Shown piece by piece: positions 58,631 through 64,000 of a stretch of 64,000 nucleotides of DNA (position 1 is its first letter; each line of letters opens with the position of its first letter). Made by a program: the position numbers and the translations under genes. The DNA comes from Methanosarcina thermophila TM-1 (lineage in GTDB: Archaea > Halobacteriota > Methanosarcinia > Methanosarcinales > Methanosarcinaceae): the NCBI RefSeq assembly GCF_000969885.1, contig NZ_CP009501.1, positions 434,001 to 498,000 on the forward strand, written 5' to 3'. The notes below the pieces were generated by a model that saw only the letters and a list, made by a program, of their open reading frames with translations, was not told the origin of the DNA and did no database searches.

Positions 58631-58717
58631 TTTCCCAACACCAATCTTTATCCTCTGGACAATTGCGCCAAATCAGTATTTAACGTGGTTATTGTGCTGA
58701 TTAACTTTGTTTTAATT

Positions 58718-59851
58718 TTAGTCTGCGGCTTTTATTTGTTTATTTTGATCCGCAAAAACATCCATTTCTGCCTGACTCCATATCTGCCACCGTCGGTATC
58801 TGTCATATAGAGTGACATTCAGGGTCAGGAGTAGGATGAAGAATGAAGCATCAAGAAGGTTGATCGAACCATCGAACCTTGTTATCAGGAAGTCATAGGC
58901 AAGCACGATCCCAAAGTTTACGACAGACATTACTATGAACTCCTGAATTATTGATTTCCAGTGAGTTCCTCGCCTGGCAAACCACTGACTGAGTTCGGTA
59001 TTTATTATAATAAGAATCGATAAGCCGATTGCAACCTGAAAACTGCTTGCACGGACTTCTGGAAGGATCTGAGCAAAAATTGTGCTTAACAGGGAAACAA
59101 GTACAATTTTTTCGATCAACTCATAATGCAGGAAGTCATCGAAAAATCTTTGGCTTGTATAATTGTCCCTAATGTTCCTTGCATGCAGGCTGTAAAACGG
59201 GAAATGCTTGTAACTGGCTGCAATTATTAAGCCGGGCCGCATAGGGGGCAAGTCTCGTAAAAGCCACCAGCCCAGGAAGATAAGGAGAGCAGCCCAGGCG
59301 ATCAGGACTATTACATTTGAGGGGTTTGCCCGAATCCAGTCAGTCGTGTCCATCTGAGCAATGTGAATCCAGTATTCCTGAGGCAATTTGGCGAAGACCC
59401 AGATAAAAGCCGTAGCGGTGATCAACCTGTCTTTTGTAAGTACCTTAGGGTCCCATTTCAGGCGGACAAGCTCATAGAAAATGAAGAAATATTCAAAGAC
59501 ATTGGAAAAAATAAGCAATAGCAGACGCAGGTGTGTTATCTCAAAAATGGCTACGCCTATCAGCCTGTAGTAAAAAAGGAAACGCCCTGCTTCAAAGGCA
59601 AAGAAGTTTGACCAGTTTCTAAGAGTTGAAAGATAGGTAATTGCAAGATAATAAATATCCAGAGCCTTGTCATATTCCTGGTAATCTACCAGAGGCAGGT
59701 TAGTAAACTCCTGAAACAATGTCTGGTCTACCATGTCAAGGACTAAGGAAAGTATAATGCCTGGAAGCGGATAGCTGGGAATGGTAAGCGGTATCAAAAA
59801 ACGAGCCGCGACTACAGCCCAGAATATAAACAGATCCGATGTCTCCGGCAT
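58718..59851 (-). CDS. Multi-spanning membrane protein, paralog 1
   Basis: An integral membrane protein of about 377 residues with eight to nine hydrophobic segments, for example LFIFWAVVAARFLIPLTIP, ILLRLLLLIF-type stretches and IIIINTELSQWFA. Conserved polar patches between spans (PQEYWIHIAQMDTTDWIRAN and RGTHWKSIIQEF) are almost identical in the next gene, so they probably form the functional core. No known family was recognised. The ATG at 59851 has GGAGG about ten bases before it; an upstream TTG at 59881 adds ten residues. It follows the repeat array and is transcribed towards it. Confidence 0.8.
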   Translation of the reverse strand: MPETSDLFIFWAVVAARFLIPLTIPSYPLPGIILSLVLDMVDQTLFQEFTNLPLVDYQEYDKALDIYYLAITYLSTLRNWSNFFAFEAGRFLFYYRLIGVAIFEITHLRLLLLIFSNVFEYFFIFYELVRLKWDPKVLTKDRLITATAFIWVFAKLPQEYWIHIAQMDTTDWIRANPSNVIVLIAWAALLIFLGWWLLRDLPPMRPGLIIAASYKHFPFYSLHARNIRDNYTSQRFFDDFLHYELIEKIVLVSLLSTIFAQILPEVRASSFQVAIGLSILIIINTELSQWFARRGTHWKSIIQEFIVMSVVNFGIVLAYDFLITRFDGSINLLDASFFILLLTLNVTLYDRYRRWQIWSQAEMDVFADQNKQIKAAD

Positions 59852-60201
59852 TATGAGTCTTCCTCCTTTCCCGGCACTCAACCGGATCAGATATAATCAC
59901 ATCTTATCCGGCTTGAAAACCTACTTTCAAAATATACCTGAGAACTGTTACCCAATTTATATCATTCGGTATCTGTAGGAAAAGCGTAAAATCCTGAATC
60001 TTTAGCTCAGTAATGCGGAGCTGGTAAATCTTAGCTTAGCGGTAGTTCACATTTCTCATTTCTGATAGCTCTCATTTCTGATAGCTCTCATTTCTATTTC
60101 TCACTCTATTTCTCACTCTATTTCTCACTCTATTTCTCACTCTATTTCTCACTCTATTTCTCACTCTATTTCTCACTCTATTTCTCACGAAACCTCTCAA
60201 A
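59852..60201. other. Spacer between membrane paralogs with tandem repeats
   Basis: No gene was seen. Two copies of TTTCTGATAGCTCTCA (60057-60092 region) run into eight perfect copies of a 12-bp unit at 60093-60188. Confidence 0.6.
60093..60188. repeat. 12-bp tandem repeat, eight perfect copies
   Basis: TCTATTTCTCAC is repeated eight times without variation or spacers, ending just before the stop codon of the second membrane paralog. Perfect identity implies recent expansion. Because it is transcribed downstream of that gene, its strongly biased strand (pyrimidine on plus, purine on minus) might affect termination. Confidence 0.93.
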
Positions 60202-61311
60202 TTATTTTACTTTTCCTGAATCAACTGCTTCCTGGCTCCTTACATGCATTGTTCGATACCTGTCATAGAGCGTCACATTAAGTGTCAGGAGGAGGACGAA
60301 AAAGAGTGTGCTAAAAAGGTTGATTGAACCGTCGTATCTGGGCAGCAGGAAATCGAATAAAAGAATTATGCCGAGGTTCACCATGGACATGACTACAAAT
60401 TCCTGGATAATAGACTTCCAGTGAGTTCCATGCTTTGCAAGCCAGTGGCTTAGTGCCGTGTTTATTACTATCAGGATGGCCATACCTATCGCAAGCTGAA
60501 GATTTGTTGACCTCACCCCGGGAAGTATTTGGGCAAAAATTATGCTGAGGAGTGATACCAGCATTATTTTCTCAAACAGAGCATTATCAAAGAATTTTTT
60601 TGAGGAATTAACCGCTGGAAAACTGATTTTTATTCCCTGTTCAGACCTTTCCCTCTGGATTACAGGAACAGGATCGGCTGCAAATGAGAGCCCTGATTTC
60701 ATGGGAGGCAGGTCTCGCAGCAGCCACCATGCCATGCCAAGCAAGAATAAAGCCCATCCAAGAAGAATTAATGCGTTTGAGGGGTTTGCCCGAATCCAGT
60801 CCGTCGTATCCAGCTGAGCGATATGGATCCAGTATTCCTGCGGCAGTTTGATAAAGATCCAGATAAGTGCCGTAGCAGTGATCAGTTTATTTTTTGTAAG
60901 CACCATCGGATTCCATTTCAGACGAATTGCCTCGTAGAAGATAAAGAAGTATTCGAAAGTGTTTGGGAAGATAAATAATAGCTCCCGCAAATGCGTCAGC
61001 TCGAAAAGAGCTGCACCAACCAGCCTGTAATAGAAAAGGAAACGGCTTATCTTAAAAGCGAAGAGATTTGACCAGTTTCGCAGGGTTGAAAGGTAGGTTA
61101 TAGCCAGGTAATAATTGTCAAGAGCCTTATCATAGCTCTGGTAGCCTTCAAGGGGCAGGCTAGTGAAAAGCTGGAAGATCGTCTGGTCTACCATATCAAG
61201 AATAAGGCAAGATATTACTGCTGGAAGAGGGTATATTGGAATAAAGAGCGGAATAAAGAAACGCAGCATAACTACAGACCAGAAAATCAACATATCCGAA
61301 GTATCCGGCAT
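60202..61311 (-). CDS. Multi-spanning membrane protein, paralog 2
   Basis: This 369-residue tandem paralog of the preceding membrane protein keeps the same layout of eight to nine spans and the same inter-span blocks (PQEYWIHIAQLDTTDWIRAN, HGTHWKSIIQEF). The main difference is the loop after WWLLRDLPPM, which is unrelated between the two copies, so specificity may lie there. GGGGGT precedes the ATG. The function is unknown. Transcription probably starts near 61312-61400 and may read through both genes. Confidence 0.8.
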   Translation of the reverse strand: MPDTSDMLIFWSVVMLRFFIPLFIPIYPLPAVISCLILDMVDQTIFQLFTSLPLEGYQSYDKALDNYYLAITYLSTLRNWSNLFAFKISRFLFYYRLVGAALFELTHLRELLFIFPNTFEYFFIFYEAIRLKWNPMVLTKNKLITATALIWIFIKLPQEYWIHIAQLDTTDWIRANPSNALILLGWALFLLGMAWWLLRDLPPMKSGLSFAADPVPVIQRERSEQGIKISFPAVNSSKKFFDNALFEKIMLVSLLSIIFAQILPGVRSTNLQLAIGMAILIVINTALSHWLAKHGTHWKSIIQEFVVMSMVNLGIILLFDFLLPRYDGSINLFSTLFFVLLLTLNVTLYDRYRTMHVRSQEAVDSGKVK

Positions 61312-61893
61312 CCTGAATTTACCCCCTGCCCCTCAGATTTATTTTGCCAGGTTTCCTACCTGAAAAAGCTTACGATTATAACTGCCAGGCTGGAATCATT
61401 TTTACAGGCTAAAACTAATACTTAACAGGCTAAAACTAATACTTAACAGGCTAAAACTAATACTTATATTATGTATTCTTAGTTAAGCTGAGATTAATGC
61501 TCAATATTATATGCCCTTCTTTATTGTATTGATGTTATTAATGTTAGAGTTTTCGACTGCTTCAACCCTTATTTTTATATTGAATCTAATTCTCTTATTT
61601 CAAACTTTATATATGATTAGTTTTTATATATGACAGGTTTATAAATACCTATTATTATAAATTAAAAAAGGAAATTAAAAATGAAAAATTAGCTGCAAGC
61701 CATCCGGTCTGCAGCCTGGTCATTAAAGCTTAAGGGGATACATTGCAGATACGTGGGGTATTCTGCTAAAAAGATATCTATTGCAAAAATGAACAGGCAG
61801 GCTCTTTGTATTATACTGCATTGGGCAGCCGGAATTGTTTTTGATTTTGAATATGTAAAGGGCAGAAACTGTTAAAACATGGGGGAAATAGTA
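61312..61893. other. Divergent intergenic region with 21-bp tandem repeat
   Basis: Three perfect copies of ACAGGCTAAAACTAATACTT plus A (21 bp) fill 61404-61466. Several TATA-like stretches (61600-61660) precede the ferritin-like gene. No gene was seen. Confidence 0.6.
61404..61466. repeat. 21-bp tandem repeat, three perfect copies
   Basis: Three identical 21-bp units, two helical turns each, lie in the divergent promoter region between the membrane paralogs and the ferritin-like gene. Confidence 0.92.
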
Positions 61894-63153
61894 ATGGCAC
61901 AATTTAGACCTTTTGAGATGGATAGTATTCCAATAGAAGAGCAGTTCATGAACTGGAAGGAAATAGTTCAACCTTCTTATGATAAGAAATCGGTCGATGC
62001 GTACACCCGAACCCGGGTAATTCTAATGAATGGGATTGAGAGTGCTTCAATCCTTATGTCTCATGCGATGGAGCGCATGATTGAAGAGCCGGAAATTAAA
62101 CGCAAGATGGCAGCAATTAGGCGTGTTGACTCCATGCAGCAGCAGACGGTTGACTGGTTAAATCCGGCTAATCAGAGTGTTATAGAGACTACACTTGGCT
62201 ATGAACAGGTAGCCGTTGATCTTACTGCAAACCTTGCTAAAAACGAGCCTGATCCATATGTAAAGCAAACTCTGGACTTCGCCCTGCTTGAAGACTTCGA
62301 CCATCTTTACCGCTACAGCTGCCTTTATGATTATCTGGAAGGCGGCGACCCTGAGTTTATTGTTCAGGGCAAGACCGAGGTAAAACCTGGAAGACCGACA
62401 GTTGGTCACCACCGCCATCCTGACGACAACATGCGCAAGCATTATGACAAAGACACAGCCGACATTAAAACCAAAATGAATTATCTCACCATAGTTGCAG
62501 GCGAGCAGCAGACCGAGCTTTTCTATAAAACTCACGGGAACATGTATTCAGATGAACTCGCAAGGCAGCTTTACTCCGAGATTGCCGATGTTGAAGAAGA
62601 GCATGTGACCCAGTACGGGCTGCTTGGAGACCCACGAGAAACAATGCTCGAGAAAGCTGCACTCATGCAGCTCTGTGAAGCCTATATTTATTTCTCCTGC
62701 GCACAGACTGAAACCGATCCAAGGATAAAAGCTATCTGGGAAAATTTTGCAAAAATGGAAATTGCACACTTTGAAGGCTGCGCTCACCTCATTGAAAAGT
62801 ACGAGGGCAGAGATATCAGGGATGTTGTAAAGGCTGATGTTATCGAACCTCTGGTCGTTTTCGAGCCGAATAAAGAATACGTAAACAAGGTAATTGATGA
62901 ACAGCTTGACATCATGCCAGATGGCATGGAATACAAGCGGCTCAGCGAAATGGCTGATACCTGGTCCAGCTTTAAGTTCCAGTGGAAGGTGAACAGCGCT
63001 GGCGTACCGAGCGAAGAAGTAGTCGGCAAAGCAAGCAGCGAACTGGCTCAGCGGGATCAGGCAAAAAATATCCAGCAGTTTAAGAATCAGCTATCTGAGC
63101 GCACAGAGAGCATAATGTCTTCACAAAGAGGAAGGGCGATGCCACCTCTCTGA
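61894..63153 (+). CDS. Ferritin-like di-iron domain protein
   Basis: This helical protein has about 419 residues. Metal-ligand patterns of ferritin-like bundles are visible: LLEDFDHLYRYSCLYDY near 130, YSEIADVEEEHVTQYG near 230 and FAKMEIAHFEGCAHLIEKY near 290, each supplying Glu and His in the ExxH spacing. A His-rich segment GHHRHPDDNMRKHY lies between. No signal peptide is present. The frame opens at 61879, but the ATG at 61894 has GGGGG eight bases before it. A role in metal storage or oxygen/peroxide defence is plausible but not proven. It is followed by a terminator hairpin. Confidence 0.8.
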   Translation: MAQFRPFEMDSIPIEEQFMNWKEIVQPSYDKKSVDAYTRTRVILMNGIESASILMSHAMERMIEEPEIKRKMAAIRRVDSMQQQTVDWLNPANQSVIETTLGYEQVAVDLTANLAKNEPDPYVKQTLDFALLEDFDHLYRYSCLYDYLEGGDPEFIVQGKTEVKPGRPTVGHHRHPDDNMRKHYDKDTADIKTKMNYLTIVAGEQQTELFYKTHGNMYSDELARQLYSEIADVEEEHVTQYGLLGDPRETMLEKAALMQLCEAYIYFSCAQTETDPRIKAIWENFAKMEIAHFEGCAHLIEKYEGRDIRDVVKADVIEPLVVFEPNKEYVNKVIDEQLDIMPDGMEYKRLSEMADTWSSFKFQWKVNSAGVPSEEVVGKASSELAQRDQAKNIQQFKNQLSERTESIMSSQRGRAMPPL

Positions 63154-63472
63154 TATAATCTTTCAGGGTGTTTTGTAAGACGTTTTTAATTTCAGATACA
63201 GGAAAGCCGTTTTTTCTGGAATAAAGGGCGTTATTCTACGCCCATTCTTTAATTTAAATTAATTAAAGCATATATTTTTCAATTTAAGTGATTATTTAAC
63301 CTTTTATAACTTAGTTTACTTAATAAAATATTCTGAGACTATTTCTGCCTAATAACTTTCAAATTTATACATTCCTGTTTTAAAGCAAAATAATCTGCGT
63401 TATCTATTCTCGCAAAACAAAAAGAAAGTTTTTTAAATAGCGGTTTTTATAGAATTTTGTGGCGTTTGGCAG
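63154..63472. other. Terminator and promoter region before the edge HEAT-like gene
   Basis: A hairpin lies at 63226-63243. The rest is AT-rich, with a TATA-like TTTTTTAAATA near 63429-63438 about 35 bases before the possible TTG start of the last gene. No other gene was seen. Confidence 0.5.
63226..63252 (+). terminator. Hairpin terminator after the ferritin-like gene
   Basis: GGGCGT (63226-63231) and ACGCCC (63238-63243) pair perfectly around a six-base loop and are followed by T-rich sequence. Confidence 0.6.
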
Positions 63473-64000
63473 TTGGTCGACCAAGAGAAAATTCACAATC
63501 AATGTCTAAGCAAGGATCCAAAAGAGCGCATACATGCGTTAGAGCAGTTAGAGAATTTTTTCTCATTGATACCAGATAAGCAACAGGCATGGGATGATTT
63601 ACATAGACTGACTAGCGATGAAGACAGTGATGTGAGATTCAGTGCTGCTAAAGCTCTTGGTTCTGCTTTTTCTCAAGTGCCAGATAAGCAACAGGCATGG
63701 GAGGATTTACATAGACTGACTAGTGATGAAGACACTCTTGTAAGGCGTTGGGCTGCTGAAGCTCTTGGTTCTGCCTTTTCTCATGTGCCAGATAAGCAGC
63801 AGGCATGGGATGATTTACATAGATTGACTAGTGATGAAGACAGTGATGTGAGATCCTACTCAAATTATTCTCTTGCGAGAGTTTCAATATTTATGGCATC
63901 ACAGGCAGAAACAGATGAAGATTACAAGAAAGAATTAGAAAAGGCAATCGAATTTTTCGAAATTGCAGCAAAGGAAGCATATTACTTCTATAATCCTGCT
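63473..64000 (+). CDS. HEAT-like repeat protein (partial, right edge)
   Basis: The frame runs off the window. Three repeats of PDKQQAWEDLHRLTSDED plus VRxxAAxALGSAF are followed by SIFMASQAETDEDYKKELEKAIEFFE, matching the C-terminal transition of the larger paralog at 51.1 kb. The visible protein is much shorter on the repeat side (three units against about 16). The start is uncertain: TTG 63473 lacks a good ribosome-binding site, an in-frame ATA lies at 63449, and no ATG is available in frame. Confidence 0.72.
   Translation, partial: MVDQEKIHNQCLSKDPKERIHALEQLENFFSLIPDKQQAWDDLHRLTSDEDSDVRFSAAKALGSAFSQVPDKQQAWEDLHRLTSDEDTLVRRWAAEALGSAFSHVPDKQQAWDDLHRLTSDEDSDVRSYSNYSLARVSIFMASQAETDEDYKKELEKAIEFFEIAAKEAYYFYNPA

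Overview
The window is archaeal DNA from a Methanosarcina-type methanogen. The main evidence is a set of lineage-typical genes: HdrA fused to an MvhD-like domain beside a polyferredoxin, formylmethanofuran dehydrogenase B and D subunits with a ferredoxin, the archaeal GatE amidotransferase, a geranylgeranyl reductase of archaeal lipid synthesis, and surface proteins with PKD, beta-helix and PGF-type domains. Promoters look archaeal (TATA boxes of the TTTATATA type), Shine-Dalgarno sites are of the GGAGG or GGTG type, and intergenic regions are long and AT-rich. No rRNA, tRNA or CRISPR array was recognised.

Layout. 1-10 kb: a partial PAPS-reductase-like protein, geranylgeranyl reductase, glutamate dehydrogenase, a small rubredoxin, a four-PAS histidine kinase, and a hydantoinase/histone-deacetylase operon preceded by an 11-bp repeat array. 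12.6-22.6 kb: three tandem paralogous secreted beta-helix proteins. Two of them appear to start at AUA, and the third is split by an in-frame TAA. 22.6-32.4 kb: a methyltransferase, then an energy and redox block (fwd-type G-B-D on the minus strand, ferredoxin-thioredoxin reductase, hdrA-mvhD plus polyferredoxin on the plus strand) and a universal stress protein. 33-44 kb: a TolB-like propeller surface protein, gatE, a response regulator, an aldehyde dehydrogenase/aminotransferase pair, an ankyrin protein and a TPR protein. 44.9-50.8 kb: carAB and argG, which feed arginine and pyrimidine synthesis; argG has a perfect palindrome touching its TATA box.

50.8-64 kb is an AT-rich accessory region. 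It holds a HEAT-like repeat protein with an in-frame stop near its end, a two-gene unit pairing a degenerate HD-like protein with a PD-(D/E)xK-type nuclease, an MntA/HepT-type pair, a TumA/TumE-type toxin-antitoxin pair, two paralogous multi-spanning membrane proteins, a ferritin-like protein, and the start of a second HEAT-like gene at the right edge. Direct copies of a repeat of about 180 bp bracket the two toxin-antitoxin modules like cassettes. The best candidates for something undescribed are the HD-like/nuclease pair, the cassette repeats, and the set of genes whose only well-placed start is an AUA or AUU codon.
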